A DNA stretch of 64,000 bases from an uncultured Prevotellaceae bacterium (GCA_902785945.1 CADAAR010000012.1:1-64000), one strand, 5' to 3'; positions 34,945-44,446 are shown, counted from the stretch's first letter. Notes: generated from the letters alone by a model not told the origin. Translations and numbers: made by a program.

Positions 34945-36310
34945 GAATATAAAAGCAGTGTATTTCATCGGAGCTGGTGGCATCGGCATGAGCGCCATCG
35001 CCCGATATTTCATCAAAAAAGGTCTGGTTGTAGGCGGCTATGACAAGACACCCTCCGATCTCACCCGCAGACTGGAGATAGAAGGCATGCTCATTCATTA
35101 TGAGGAGAATATCGATGAGATTCCCCACGCCTGTAAGAAGAAAGAGTCGGCTCTCATCATCTATACCCCTGCCATTCCAGATAACCACAAGGAACTCCAA
35201 TTCTTCCGTGAGAACGGTTTCGAGATTCAGAAGCGTGCCCAAGTGCTTGGCACATTGACACAAGCTCATAAAGGACTTTGCGTGGCTGGTACCCACGGCA
35301 AGACAACCACATCGACCATGTGCGCCCATATTATGCACCAGAGCCAGTTCAACTGTAACGCTTTCCTTGGAGGTATCTCAAAGAACTATGGCACCAATTA
35401 TATCCTCTCCGACTCCGATTACGTGGTTATCGAGGCCGATGAGTTCGACCGTTCGTTCCATTGGCTCCACCCTTGGATGAGTGTTATCACCTCTACCGAC
35501 CCTGATCATCTCGATATCTATGGCACCAAAGAGGCTTACTTGGAGAGTTTCCGCCATTACACAGAACTGATCCAGCCGGGTGGCGCTCTGATTATCCATC
35601 GCGGTTTAGAGATGCAGGAGAACCTCCAGGCGGGTGTCCGCCGCTATGACTACAGTCTCCACGAGGGAGACTTCCATGCAGAGAATATCCGCATCGGCAA
35701 CGGAGAGATATACTTCGATTTTATATCACCCATCGAGAGCGTCGCAAATGTCAAACTCGGACAACCCATCCCCATCAATATCGAGAATGGCATTGCCGCT
35801 ATGGCTATGGCTCAGCTCAATGGCTGTACAAAAGAGGAACTGAAATATGGCATGCAGACCTTCGGAGGTGTAGATCGTCGCTTCGACTTTAAGATTAAGA
35901 CCGACAAACTGGTTTTCCTCAGCGACTATGCTCATCACCCCAAAGAGATTTACCAAAGTGCCAAAAGCATTCGTGAGCTCTATCAAGACAAGCATATCAC
36001 AGCTATTTTCCAACCTCACCTCTATACGCGCACCCGCGACTTCTACAAGGATTTTGCCGATGCACTGAGTCAGCTCGACGAGGTCATACTCACAGAAATC
36101 TACCCTGCCCGTGAAGAGCCTATCGAAGGCGTTACTTCTAAGCTTATCTACGACAACCTGAAAGAGGGCGTAAAGAAAGAGATGATCCTTAAGGATGAGG
36201 TACTCAACTACGTGAAGACGCACGACTTCGAGGTACTCATCGTGCTGGGTGCTGGTGACTTGGATAACCAGGTGCCACAGATCACAAAGATACTTAAAAA
36301 TAAGAAATAA
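34934..36310 (+). CDS. murC: UDP-MurNAc:L-alanine ligase
   Basis: 458 residues. N-terminal GAGGIGMSAIA (13-23), ATP loop GTHGKTTTS (119-127), VIEADEFDRSFHWLHP and TSTDPDHLDIYG central motifs, and DYAHHPKEI. First amino-acid addition to UDP-MurNAc. Neither murB nor ddl is present in this cluster. Confidence 0.97.
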   Translation: MEFKNIKAVYFIGAGGIGMSAIARYFIKKGLVVGGYDKTPSDLTRRLEIEGMLIHYEENIDEIPHACKKKESALIIYTPAIPDNHKELQFFRENGFEIQKRAQVLGTLTQAHKGLCVAGTHGKTTTSTMCAHIMHQSQFNCNAFLGGISKNYGTNYILSDSDYVVIEADEFDRSFHWLHPWMSVITSTDPDHLDIYGTKEAYLESFRHYTELIQPGGALIIHRGLEMQENLQAGVRRYDYSLHEGDFHAENIRIGNGEIYFDFISPIESVANVKLGQPIPINIENGIAAMAMAQLNGCTKEELKYGMQTFGGVDRRFDFKIKTDKLVFLSDYAHHPKEIYQSAKSIRELYQDKHITAIFQPHLYTRTRDFYKDFADALSQLDEVILTEIYPAREEPIEGVTSKLIYDNLKEGVKKEMILKDEVLNYVKTHDFEVLIVLGAGDLDNQVPQITKILKNKK

Positions 36311-36312
36311 TA

Positions 36313-37056
36313 ATGACGTTTAACTGGAAGAAGACATTCATCGCCATTTTCGACATCGCCATCGCTGTCTATTTGGTCTTAGCCGTCTCGGCATTCAATA
36401 CGCCTGCCGAGAAAGCCTCCGTATGTACGGAGGTTAAGATCGATATCAACAACGAGGCTGCGGTCGGGTTTGTCAATCCCAGTGAGGTCAAGAATATCCT
36501 AGAGAAGAACCGTCTGTATCCCCTCGCAAAAAAAATGGCCGACGTCAACTCACGGGCAATTGAGGAAACCCTCATGAAAAATCCGTTTGTGGAGAAGGCA
36601 GAGTGCTATAAGACACAAAGTGGACATATCTGTATCAGTCTTCATCAGCGCACCCCCATTCTGCACGTGATGGCCAACAATGGCGACAACTATTATTTGG
36701 ACACTCAAGGTGCTATTCTACCGGAGTCGAAATATGCCACCGATATGATTATCGTAACGGGTAACGTCTCGCGGAAATATGCCCAGAAGATCCTGCCCCT
36801 GATCGGCAACACACTCCTAAAGGACAAATTCTGGCAGAATCAGGTGGTACAGGTGAATATTCTCAACGACGGTACAGTAGAGATGATTCCACGTATCGGC
36901 GAACATATCATTTATCTCGGTACCCCCGCCAACATCGACAAGAAACTTGAGCGTATGCGCAAGTTCTATCTTTATGGTCTGAATGTGGCGGGCTGGAATA
37001 AATATAGCTACATCAGCGTAGAGTTTGACAATCAGATTATTTGTAAGAGAAAGTAA
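36313..37056 (+). CDS. ftsQ: Division protein FtsQ
   Basis: 247 residues: short cytoplasmic start, one membrane helix (about 9-25), then a POTRA-like domain (VKIDINNEAAVGFVNPSEVKNIL) and a beta domain with LHQRTPILHVM and GDNYYLDTQGAILP. Scaffold connecting the divisome core; placed as usual between murC and ftsA. Identified by topology, position and the POTRA-like sequence. Confidence 0.9.
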   Translation: MTFNWKKTFIAIFDIAIAVYLVLAVSAFNTPAEKASVCTEVKIDINNEAAVGFVNPSEVKNILEKNRLYPLAKKMADVNSRAIEETLMKNPFVEKAECYKTQSGHICISLHQRTPILHVMANNGDNYYLDTQGAILPESKYATDMIIVTGNVSRKYAQKILPLIGNTLLKDKFWQNQVVQVNILNDGTVEMIPRIGEHIIYLGTPANIDKKLERMRKFYLYGLNVAGWNKYSYISVEFDNQIICKRK

Positions 37057-37070
37057 ATTATATCAAGAAG

Positions 37071-38519
37071 ATGGCAGCAAAGGAATTTATCGTAGCAATC
37101 GAACTCGGTTCATCAAAGATGACCGGTATCGCGGGACAAAAGAATCTTGACGGTAGCATTACCGTCCTCGCTATGGTGAAGGAAGACTCTTCATCCTTCA
37201 TCCGCAAAGGGTATGTGTATAACATTGACAAAACCGCACAATGCCTGACAAATATCATCAAAAAACTAGAGAACCAGCTCAAGACAGAGATTCTCCAGGT
37301 ATATGTAGGTGTTGGCGGACAGTCCATCCGCAGTGTTAGGAACGTAATAGCCAAAGACCTGCCTGCGGACACGCGTATCACTCAAGATATGGTCATCGAA
37401 CTGATGGATGCCAATCGCAATATGAAATACCAGGATCAAGAAATCCTCGATGCTGCCGTTCAGGAATACAAGGTCGACTCACAATATCAGTTGGATCCCG
37501 TAGGTATTCAGGCTTCCCACCTGGAGGGTAATTTCCTCAATATTCTGCAGCGTAAGACCTTCTACCGCAACCTCAACAAATGCTTTGAGGTGGCTGGCAT
37601 CAACGTAGCAGAAATGTATCTCGCACCTCTGGCCTTGGCCGATGCCGTGCTGACAGAAGCCGAAAAACGTTCCGGCTGTGCATTGGTTGACATCGGCTCC
37701 GACACCACAACGGTTTCTGTCTATAGCAAAAACATCCTGCGCCATCTGGCTGTCATCCCGCTCGGCAGCAATAACATCACAAAGGACATCGCTACCCTCC
37801 AGATGGAAGAGAGCGACGCTGAGAAGATGAAGCTGAAATATGCTTCCGCCTTTACTGATAATAACGATATCGATAGTAACTTGAAATACTCCATCGATCC
37901 TGAACGTCAGGTGGAAAGCCGTAAATTCATTGAGATTGTCGAGGGCCGACTGGAAGAAATCATCGAGAACGTATGGTATCAGATTCCGTCGGAATATTAC
38001 GATAAGCTGTTAGGTGGTCTCATTCTCACTGGTGGCGGTTCAAACATGACCAACATCGAACAGGCCTTTATGAACCACACCCATGTTGACAAGATCCGTA
38101 CGGCTAAGTTTGTGACCCACACCATCAATGCCACCCAGGAAGACATCAAAGCTAAGGATGGCAAGATGAACACCGTATTAGGCCTGCTTGCCAAGGGCGA
38201 TATGAACTGTGCAGGCAGCATTGTCACCGACGATTTGTTTGGCATTAAGAAAGAAACAACACCCCACCCTGTTACAGACCAGCGTCAGGCCCGCCAGGTT
38301 AGTGAGATCCCCGCTGGTGTCATCCGTACCGAAGCTGAGAAACAGAAAGCAGAGGAAGAACGTCGTCGCCAGGAAGAAGAGGCTGAACGCATCCGTCAGG
38401 AGGAGCAGGAGGCCGAACGCCAGCGTATCGCTGCTGAAAAACGTGAGAACAGCTTCTGGAACAAATTCTTGAAGAAAGCTAAGAAATTCGGTGAAGACAT
38501 GGTTAAAGAAGAAGAATAA
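37071..38519 (+). CDS. ftsA: Division actin-like protein FtsA
   Basis: 482 residues. Actin-like ATPase that tethers FtsZ: VAIELGSSKMTGIAG (phosphate-1), CALVDIGSDTTTVSVY (phosphate-2), and GGLILTGGGSNMTNIE (adenosine). After about residue 400 comes a highly charged Glu/Arg/Gln coiled-coil-like extension and a basic-hydrophobic end (SFWNKFLKKAKKFG) that should be the membrane-binding amphipathic helix. The charged linker is longer than in E. coli FtsA. Confidence 0.95.
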   Translation: MAAKEFIVAIELGSSKMTGIAGQKNLDGSITVLAMVKEDSSSFIRKGYVYNIDKTAQCLTNIIKKLENQLKTEILQVYVGVGGQSIRSVRNVIAKDLPADTRITQDMVIELMDANRNMKYQDQEILDAAVQEYKVDSQYQLDPVGIQASHLEGNFLNILQRKTFYRNLNKCFEVAGINVAEMYLAPLALADAVLTEAEKRSGCALVDIGSDTTTVSVYSKNILRHLAVIPLGSNNITKDIATLQMEESDAEKMKLKYASAFTDNNDIDSNLKYSIDPERQVESRKFIEIVEGRLEEIIENVWYQIPSEYYDKLLGGLILTGGGSNMTNIEQAFMNHTHVDKIRTAKFVTHTINATQEDIKAKDGKMNTVLGLLAKGDMNCAGSIVTDDLFGIKKETTPHPVTDQRQARQVSEIPAGVIRTEAEKQKAEEERRRQEEEAERIRQEEQEAERQRIAAEKRENSFWNKFLKKAKKFGEDMVKEEE

Positions 38520-38532
38520 AAAAGATAAGATT

Positions 38533-39870
38533 ATGGCAGACAATATGAATATAGATATCCTCGACTTCGGAGCGCCCGAGAAGGATCATAGCATCATCAA
38601 AGTGATTGGTGTAGGCGGTGGTGGTGGAAATGCCGTCAACCACATGTATCGTGAAGGCATTCACGATGTGACATTCGTGCTGTGCAACACAGACAATCAG
38701 GCTCTCAACGATTCGCCTGTGCCCGTACATCTGCAGTTGGGTAAGGAGGGTCTTGGTGCCGGCAACAAACCAGAGAAAGCCCGTCAGGCCGCTGAGGAGA
38801 GCCTTGAAGACATCAAGGGTATGCTCAACGATGGAACCCGCATGGCGTTTATCACAGCCGGTATGGGCGGTGGTACTGGTACTGGCGCAGCACCTGTCAT
38901 TGCCCGTGTCTCTAAGGAACTTGGCATTCTGACCGTTGGTATCGTCACCATCCCCTTCCGTTTCGAGGGTGACCGCAAGATCGATCAGGCCCTCGACGGT
39001 GTCGAGGAGATGCAGAAACACGTCGATGCCCTGCTCGTCATCAACAATGAACGTCTGCGCGAGATCTACCCTGAGCTCTCCGTGCTCGACGCCTTTGGCA
39101 AAGCCGATGACACCCTCTCCGTGGCTGCTAAGTCCATCGCAGAGATCATCACCGTTCACGGTCTTATCAACCTCGACTTCAACGATGTAAAAACCGTGCT
39201 GAAGGACGGTGGCGTGGCCATCATGTCTACCGGCTATGGCGAAGGCGAGGGACGTGTGAAGAAAGCCATCGAGGATGCCCTCAATTCGCCGCTCCTCAAC
39301 GATAATGACATCTTTAATTCCAAGAAGATCCTGCTCAGCATCTCATTTGCGGGCTCAAAGGATGGTCAGCAGTCGCTGATGATGGAGGAGATGAATGATG
39401 TGAACGACTTCATGGCTAAGTTTGGCAGCGACTTCGAGATCAAGTGGGGTCTCGCTACCGATCCAGAACTTGGCAAAAAGGTCAAGGTTACCATCCTGGC
39501 CACCGGCTTCGGCATCGAAAGCGTCGACGGAATGGATGCCCACATGAAGAAGCATACGCAAGATGACATCAACCGCATCGCTGAGGAACAAGCCAAGGCT
39601 CTGGAGCGTCAGGATCGTCGTAATCGCTTCTATGGTGGCGACAGTACCGCCAAACGCTACAAGCGTCGTCCTAACATCTATCTGTTCCGTCCTGAGGACT
39701 TGGACAACGATGATGTCATCTCCGCTGTGGAGTCTACGCCCACCTACAAGCGTACGCGTGAGATTCTCGATAGCATCAACTCGCAAGCTACAGGCGACAT
39801 CGTGGCTGAAGATTCTGTCGCCACACCCAACGACGAACCTGTACAAGGCACGATCAAGTTCTTCTCGTAA
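38533..39870 (+). CDS. ftsZ: Division tubulin FtsZ
   Basis: 445 residues from MADNMNIDIL; an ATG 42 bases upstream lies in the ftsA tail and would add unrelated basic residues. GTP-binding VIGVGGGGGNAVNHM (24-38) and GGGTGTG (112-118), FRFEGDRK, and the synergy loop NLDFNDVKTVL. A linker of about 100 residues precedes the short C-terminal peptide GTIKFFS. Last gene of the cluster; converges on recO with a 14-base gap and no clear terminator. Confidence 0.97.
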   Translation: MADNMNIDILDFGAPEKDHSIIKVIGVGGGGGNAVNHMYREGIHDVTFVLCNTDNQALNDSPVPVHLQLGKEGLGAGNKPEKARQAAEESLEDIKGMLNDGTRMAFITAGMGGGTGTGAAPVIARVSKELGILTVGIVTIPFRFEGDRKIDQALDGVEEMQKHVDALLVINNERLREIYPELSVLDAFGKADDTLSVAAKSIAEIITVHGLINLDFNDVKTVLKDGGVAIMSTGYGEGEGRVKKAIEDALNSPLLNDNDIFNSKKILLSISFAGSKDGQQSLMMEEMNDVNDFMAKFGSDFEIKWGLATDPELGKKVKVTILATGFGIESVDGMDAHMKKHTQDDINRIAEEQAKALERQDRRNRFYGGDSTAKRYKRRPNIYLFRPEDLDNDDVISAVESTPTYKRTREILDSINSQATGDIVAEDSVATPNDEPVQGTIKFFS

Positions 39871-39884
39871 GAATTAGCATAAAA

Positions 39885-40613
39885 CTATTCTGCATAGAGT
39901 TCCTGTAGGATCCCAATGGACTTCATCTCTGGGAAATCTGGCAGATGAAGACGATAATAGACGAGCGCAACCTCCAACAAGCGGTTGCGCTCGTTATGTG
40001 ACATCTGGAATAAATGCATTGTGGAATAATCCATGCGCATCATCAATTGTACTTTCTCAGCCTCTTGCGGCTGCAGAAAATCGCGATGAACAGGAGGTTG
40101 GGACAAGAACATACTTTCACGAAGATCAAAGTAGTCACCAGCAGAATAATCCTCCAAATTCGGATAAAAACCCAGGAAACGACTCAAACGCATTAAAAAC
40201 ACCAAATGGAAATTGGCATAAGACGCAGACTGTTCGTCAAGCCATTGAACACTGTCACACACATAGTCAAAGAGTTGTGCATTCTGCTGCTCAGCTCGCA
40301 GAGCATAATATAGAAACTCCGAAATAAAAAGTGAAATTGCCAGTTTTCGCGAGTCAAAAGGTATTGTTGTAAAAGGATGCAACAGCCGAGCATCGGAAAG
40401 CTTCTGTAGTTGTAGGCGCGGGCGGACATCGGTCTCGATCTCCAATAGGGTCAGAGGCTGGAAGAACTGTTTCTTAATCTTCCCTTTGGCCGACTTCGGC
40501 AGGCTGACGATAAACGAAAGTCTACCGTGGCTACGGGTGAACATATCGACGATAAGTCGTGTCTCGCCGTACTTCAGCGAATGGAGCACAATGGCTGGTG
40601 TCTTAATCAGCAT
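39885..40613 (-). CDS. recO: DNA repair protein RecO
   Basis: 242 residues from MLIKTPAIVL. OB-fold N-terminus (AIVLHSLKYGETRLIVDMFTR, GRLSFIVSLPKSAKGKIKK) followed by helical C-terminal domain with FLGFYPNLE. Loads RecA with RecR in gap repair. No zinc Cys cluster, as in other Bacteroidota. The ATG sits 7 bases from the -7 box, so the mRNA is nearly leaderless. Confidence 0.93.
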   Translation of the reverse strand: MLIKTPAIVLHSLKYGETRLIVDMFTRSHGRLSFIVSLPKSAKGKIKKQFFQPLTLLEIETDVRPRLQLQKLSDARLLHPFTTIPFDSRKLAISLFISEFLYYALRAEQQNAQLFDYVCDSVQWLDEQSASYANFHLVFLMRLSRFLGFYPNLEDYSAGDYFDLRESMFLSQPPVHRDFLQPQEAEKVQLMMRMDYSTMHLFQMSHNERNRLLEVALVYYRLHLPDFPEMKSIGILQELYAE

Positions 40614-40620
40614 ACGAGTG

Positions 40621-40628
40621 CAAAGATA
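40621..40628 (-). promoter_or_regulatory. recO -7 box TATCTTTG, nearly leaderless
   Basis: Minus-strand TATCTTTG ends 7 bases before the recO ATG; GTGAATA heptamers (40637-40660) occupy the region just upstream. Confidence 0.65.
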
Positions 40629-40699
40629 CAAAAAAAGAGTGAATAGTGAATAGTGAAAATTGAAAAGTTAGGGGGAAAATGCATTTTTTTATAGTTTTT

Positions 40700-40731
40700 T
40701 TTGGTCAATTGGAAAAATAGCAGTACCTTTG
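40700..40731 (+). promoter_or_regulatory. tRNA-Glu promoter
   Basis: TTTG (40700-40703), 20 bases, TACCTTTG (40724-40731), 20 bases before the tRNA 5' end. Perfect consensus on both elements. Confidence 0.8.
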
Positions 40732-40751
40732 CACCCGCAAAAAAAGGCGAC

Positions 40752-40823
40752 GGTCCCTTCGTCTATCGGCTAGGACGAGAGATTTTCATTCTCTAAAGAG
40801 GAGTTCGACTCTCCTAGGGACTA
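40752..40823 (+). tRNA. tRNA-Glu (TTC)
   Basis: 72 nt: acceptor GGTCCCT/AGGGACT (G-T end pair), D-arm GTCT...GGAC type, anticodon arm AGAGA-TTTTCAT-TCTCT with anticodon TTC, T-arm AGGAG-TTCGACT-CTCCT, discriminator A. CCA is not encoded. No terminator follows before rpsT. Confidence 0.96.
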
Positions 40824-40977
40824 CTAAAAATTAAATTCGCCATCGGCACAGCCAAGTGCTACTTGTGAGAACAGGGAAAGGTGGTGATGGTCCTTCGGGG
40901 CTGCCCAGGGCTGTTGAAAGACGCAAGACCCACAGGCTTTAATTCATTATCATTAACATTAAACATTAAACAAAAAA
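40824..40977 (+). promoter_or_regulatory. Leader between tRNA-Glu and rpsT
   Basis: 154 bases with no promoter of the usual type and several complementary GC segments (CACAGCC near 40850 with GGCTGTTG near 40910; GGTCCTTCGGGGC). rpsT is therefore probably transcribed from the tRNA promoter and may carry a structured leader for S20 feedback. The last 40 bases are A/T-rich repeats of ATTAACATTAAAC type. Confidence 0.4.
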
Positions 40978-41229
40978 ATGGCAAATCACAAATCATCAGT
41001 GAAGCGCATTCGTCAGGAGAAGAAAAGAGCTCTTCACAATCACTACTACGCAAAGACTATGCGTAATGCTGTGCGCAAACTTCGCGCTATGACTAATAAG
41101 GAAGAGGCAGTTGCTCTGTATCCAAAGGTACAGAAGATGCTGGACAAGCTGGCTAAGACCAACATCATCCACAAGAACAAGGCTGCAAACCTGAAGTCAA
41201 GTCTGGCACAGCACGTCAACAAACTGTAA
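40978..41229 (+). CDS. rpsT: 30S ribosomal protein S20
   Basis: 83 residues, basic, all helical: [24 protein letters not shown] and the C-terminal [20 protein letters not shown] are typical S20. Binds 16S rRNA early in 30S assembly. Followed by a strong terminator. Confidence 0.97.
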   Translation: MANHKSSVKRIRQEKKRALHNHYYAKTMRNAVRKLRAMTNKEEAVALYPKVQKMLDKLAKTNIIHKNKAANLKSSLAQHVNKL

Positions 41230-41253
41230 AGGTTGATTGTTAAAAAACAATAG

Positions 41254-41290
41254 AAGCCGCGATTCTTTAAGAATTGCGGCTTTCTTTTTG
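41254..41290 (+). terminator. Terminator after rpsT
   Basis: A 12-bp stem (AAGCCGCGATTC/GAATTGCGGCTT, one G-T) with loop TTTAA, then a T-rich tail. Confidence 0.88.
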
Positions 41291-41301
41291 TGTTTTTTAG
41301 C

Positions 41302-41341
41302 AGATAAACTACGTTTATCTGACTTTTTTTTTGTAATTTTG
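41302..41341 (+). promoter_or_regulatory. gyrB promoter with perfect palindrome
   Basis: -7 box TAATTTTG (41334-41341) lies 25 bases before the gyrB ATG. AGATAAAC-TAC-GTTTATCT (41302-41320), an 8-bp perfect dyad, covers the -33 position and could be an operator or a supercoiling-sensitive cruciform. Confidence 0.6.
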
Positions 41342-41366
41342 CACCCATAATTCAATTAGAAGCAAA

Positions 41367-43343
41367 ATGACAGACGAACAACTGAATCAGGAACAAAATT
41401 ATTCCGCGAGTAATATTCAGGTACTCGAAGGACTTGAGGCCGTGCGCAAACGCCCTGCTATGTACATTGGTGACATCAGTGAGAAGGGACTCCATCATCT
41501 GGTCAATGAAACCGTCGATAACTCTATCGACGAGGCCATGGCAGGCTATTGTACACATATTGAAGTAACGATTAACGAAGACAATTCCATCACCGTAATG
41601 GATAATGGTCGTGGTATCCCTGTGGATGAACACGAGAAGATGCACAAGAGCGCCCTCGAGGTCGTTATGACGGTGCTCCATGCCGGTGGTAAGTTCGATA
41701 AGGGTTCTTATAAGGTGTCTGGTGGTCTGCATGGTGTAGGTGTGAGCTGTGTGAACGCCCTCAGTACACACATGATGTCACAGGTATTCCGCAATGGTCA
41801 TATCTACCAGCAGGAGTATGAGAAGGGTAAGCCCCTCTACGACGTGAAGATTGTGGGCGATACAGACAAGACTGGTACGCGTCAGCAGTTCTGGCCTGAT
41901 GGTACCATCTTCACCACCACAGAGTATAAATACGACATCATTGCACGTCGTATGCGTGAACTGGCTTACCTGAATGCCGGCATCACCATCACACTTACCG
42001 ACCTGCGTCCTGACGAGGAAGGCAACCTGAAGCAGCCCGAGGTGTTCCATGCCAAGGACGGTCTGAAGGAGTTTGTGCGTTACGTGGACCGTCACCGCAC
42101 GCACCTCGTTGATGACGTGATTTATCTGAAGACAGAGAAACAGGGTATTCCCATTGAGGTGGCTGTGATGTACAACACCGATTATTCGGAGAATATCCAC
42201 TCTTACGTGAACAATATCAATACGATTGAGGGCGGTACCCACCTGGCAGGTTTCCGTGCAGCCCTTACCCGTACCCTGAAGAAATATGCCGACAGCGATC
42301 CTCAGATCTCAAAACAGATTGAGAAAGCCAAGATTGAGATTGCACCCGAAGACTTCCGTGAGGGCCTTACAGCAGTGATTAGCATTAAGGTGGCCGAGCC
42401 TCAGTTTGAGGGACAGACCAAGACCAAGCTTGGCAACTCAGAGGTCGCTGGTGCGGTTCAGCAGGCCGTGGGCGAGGCTCTGGCCAACTACTTGGAAGAG
42501 CATCCAAAGGAGGCCAAGATGATCTGCGATAAAGTGGTGTTGGCCGCCACGGCCCGTATCGCCGCCCGCAAAGCCCGTGAGAGTGTGCAGCGTAAGAACC
42601 CGATGACGGGTGGTGGTCTGCCTGGTAAGCTGGCCGACTGCTCAAATAAAGATCCTAAGGATTGCGAGATCTTCCTCGTCGAGGGTGACTCTGCAGGTGG
42701 TTCTGCCAAGCAGGGACGTGACCGTCACTTCCAGGCTATCCTGCCATTGCGTGGTAAGATTCTGAACGTGGAGAAGGTTCAGTGGCACCGTGTGTTCGAG
42801 GCCGAGTCGGTCATGAACATCATTCAGAGTATTGGTGTTCGCTTCGGCGTTGAGGGCGAGGGCGACCGCGAAGCCAATATCGAGAAACTGCGTTACGACA
42901 AGATTATCATCATGACCGATGCCGACGTCGATGGCTCGCACATCGACACGCTGATCATGACACTCTTCTACCGCTTCATGCCACAGGTAATCCAGGGAGG
43001 CCATCTGTATATTGCCACCCCACCACTCTACAAATGTACGTTTAAGAAAGTGTCTGAGTACTGCTACACAGAGCAGCAGCGTCAGGCTTTCATCGACAAG
43101 TACGTGGCAGGCGACGAAAACTCCTCGGCCTTGCACACACAGCGCTACAAAGGTCTTGGTGAGATGAACCCAGAGCAGCTTTGGGAGACCACCATGAATC
43201 CTGAGAACCGTTTGCTGAAGCAGGTAACCATTGAGAATGCTGCCGAGGCCGACGAGATCTTCTCGATGCTGATGGGCGATGACGTGGAGCCGCGCCGACA
43301 GTTCATTGAAAAGAACGCTACTTACGCGAACATCGACGCTTAA
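41367..43343 (+). CDS. gyrB: DNA gyrase subunit B
   Basis: 658 residues, the short form without the extra insert of enterobacterial GyrB. GHKL ATPase motifs: NETVDNSIDEAMAG, DNGRGIPVDEH and GGLHGVGVSCVNALS; transducer; TOPRIM EGDSAGGSAKQGRD and TDADVDGSHI; C-terminal YKGLGEMNPEQLWETTMNPE. Introduces negative supercoils with GyrA; target of novobiocin-type drugs. No ParE-type features stand out. Confidence 0.96.
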   Translation: MTDEQLNQEQNYSASNIQVLEGLEAVRKRPAMYIGDISEKGLHHLVNETVDNSIDEAMAGYCTHIEVTINEDNSITVMDNGRGIPVDEHEKMHKSALEVVMTVLHAGGKFDKGSYKVSGGLHGVGVSCVNALSTHMMSQVFRNGHIYQQEYEKGKPLYDVKIVGDTDKTGTRQQFWPDGTIFTTTEYKYDIIARRMRELAYLNAGITITLTDLRPDEEGNLKQPEVFHAKDGLKEFVRYVDRHRTHLVDDVIYLKTEKQGIPIEVAVMYNTDYSENIHSYVNNINTIEGGTHLAGFRAALTRTLKKYADSDPQISKQIEKAKIEIAPEDFREGLTAVISIKVAEPQFEGQTKTKLGNSEVAGAVQQAVGEALANYLEEHPKEAKMICDKVVLAATARIAARKARESVQRKNPMTGGGLPGKLADCSNKDPKDCEIFLVEGDSAGGSAKQGRDRHFQAILPLRGKILNVEKVQWHRVFEAESVMNIIQSIGVRFGVEGEGDREANIEKLRYDKIIIMTDADVDGSHIDTLIMTLFYRFMPQVIQGGHLYIATPPLYKCTFKKVSEYCYTEQQRQAFIDKYVAGDENSSALHTQRYKGLGEMNPEQLWETTMNPENRLLKQVTIENAAEADEIFSMLMGDDVEPRRQFIEKNATYANIDA

Positions 43344-43348
43344 CAATA

Positions 43349-43377
43349 ATCCCCGCCAATCGGCGGGGATTTATTTT
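43349..43377. terminator. Terminator between gyrB and buk
   Basis: A 9-bp stem (ATCCCCGCC/GGCGGGGAT) with loop AATC and AT-rich flanks on both sides; convergent genes can share it. Confidence 0.8.
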
Positions 43378-44446
43378 ATTTGTATTCTTTCGCTTTTCGT
43401 TTGCCTCGAAGTACTGCGAGGGCATTGAGGGCTAAGGCCTCCATCTCGTCCTCGCCAGGGAAACAACGGATGGGCGCGAGAAAGCCAATACGCTCTCGCA
43501 AACGACTCACAATATATTCTGAGCGCGCCAAGCCACCTGTCAGCAGGATGGCATCAATATGACCACAGAGCACAGCACTCTCCGAAGCAATATTCTTCGC
43601 CACATGATAGATCATCGCATCAAGAATCAATTTCGCATGCTTGTCACCATAATCCTCAATACGACGAAGCACCTCACGCACATCGTTAGTACCCAGATGG
43701 GCATTCAAGCCTGCCTTACCCGCAATACGCTTTAAAAGCTGTTTCTCATTGTACTTCCCACTGAAACAAAGACGAATCAAATCTGAAGCCGGCAAGGAAC
43801 CTGCCCGTTCAGGCGAGAACGGTCCCTCACCATCAAGGGCATTATTGGCATCCACCGCACGACCCTTCTCATGAGCAGCAACCGAGATGCCACCACCCAT
43901 ATGACAGATAATCAGATTCAGGTCTTCATATTCTTTGCCAATCTCTGCAGCATAGCGACGAGCGATGGCACGCTGGTTCAACGCGTGCCAGATGCAGATA
44001 CGGTTCATCAACGGGGAGCCGGAGATACGGGCATAGTCGTTGAGTTCGTCGACGACACCTGGGTCAGCAATAAACGAACGGCAATGAGGAATTGTTGCAG
44101 CAATCTCATGAGCGATAAGACAACCCAAGTTACAAGCATGATTATGGAGGGCAATGCCGCTGTGGGTGTCTTGAATCATCAAATCGTTAATCTCATAGGT
44201 ACCACCTTCGAGGGGTTTTACCAGTCCTCCACGCCCAATGACAGCATCAAACACCACAGGAATATCAGCCTGACGCAATTCGTCGAGCACCAGCTGACGA
44301 CGAAAGTCCTGTTGCTCTATCACATCATCGAAACGAGAGAGCTCCTCAGGGCTGTGAACGATATTACGTACAAGTACAGGCGTCTCGTCCTCAAAGACAG
44401 CCATTTTCGTTGATGTAGAGCCTGGATTGATGACGAGGATCTTCAT
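43376..44446 (-). CDS. buk: Butyrate kinase
   Basis: 356 residues, ASKHA fold: VINPGSTSTKMAVFED at the start (phosphate-1), AVIGRGGLVKPLEGGTY, HMGGGISVAAHEKGRAVDANNALDGEGPFSPERAG and LTGGLARSEYI. Converts an acyl phosphate (butyryl or branched-chain) to the acid with ATP. Overlaps ptb by 4 bases. Distinct from ackA in this window by the longer glycine-rich loop and the neighbouring ptb. Which acyl group is used is not readable from sequence. Confidence 0.93.
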   Translation of the reverse strand: MKILVINPGSTSTKMAVFEDETPVLVRNIVHSPEELSRFDDVIEQQDFRRQLVLDELRQADIPVVFDAVIGRGGLVKPLEGGTYEINDLMIQDTHSGIALHNHACNLGCLIAHEIAATIPHCRSFIADPGVVDELNDYARISGSPLMNRICIWHALNQRAIARRYAAEIGKEYEDLNLIICHMGGGISVAAHEKGRAVDANNALDGEGPFSPERAGSLPASDLIRLCFSGKYNEKQLLKRIAGKAGLNAHLGTNDVREVLRRIEDYGDKHAKLILDAMIYHVAKNIASESAVLCGHIDAILLTGGLARSEYIVSRLRERIGFLAPIRCFPGEDEMEALALNALAVLRGKRKAKEYK

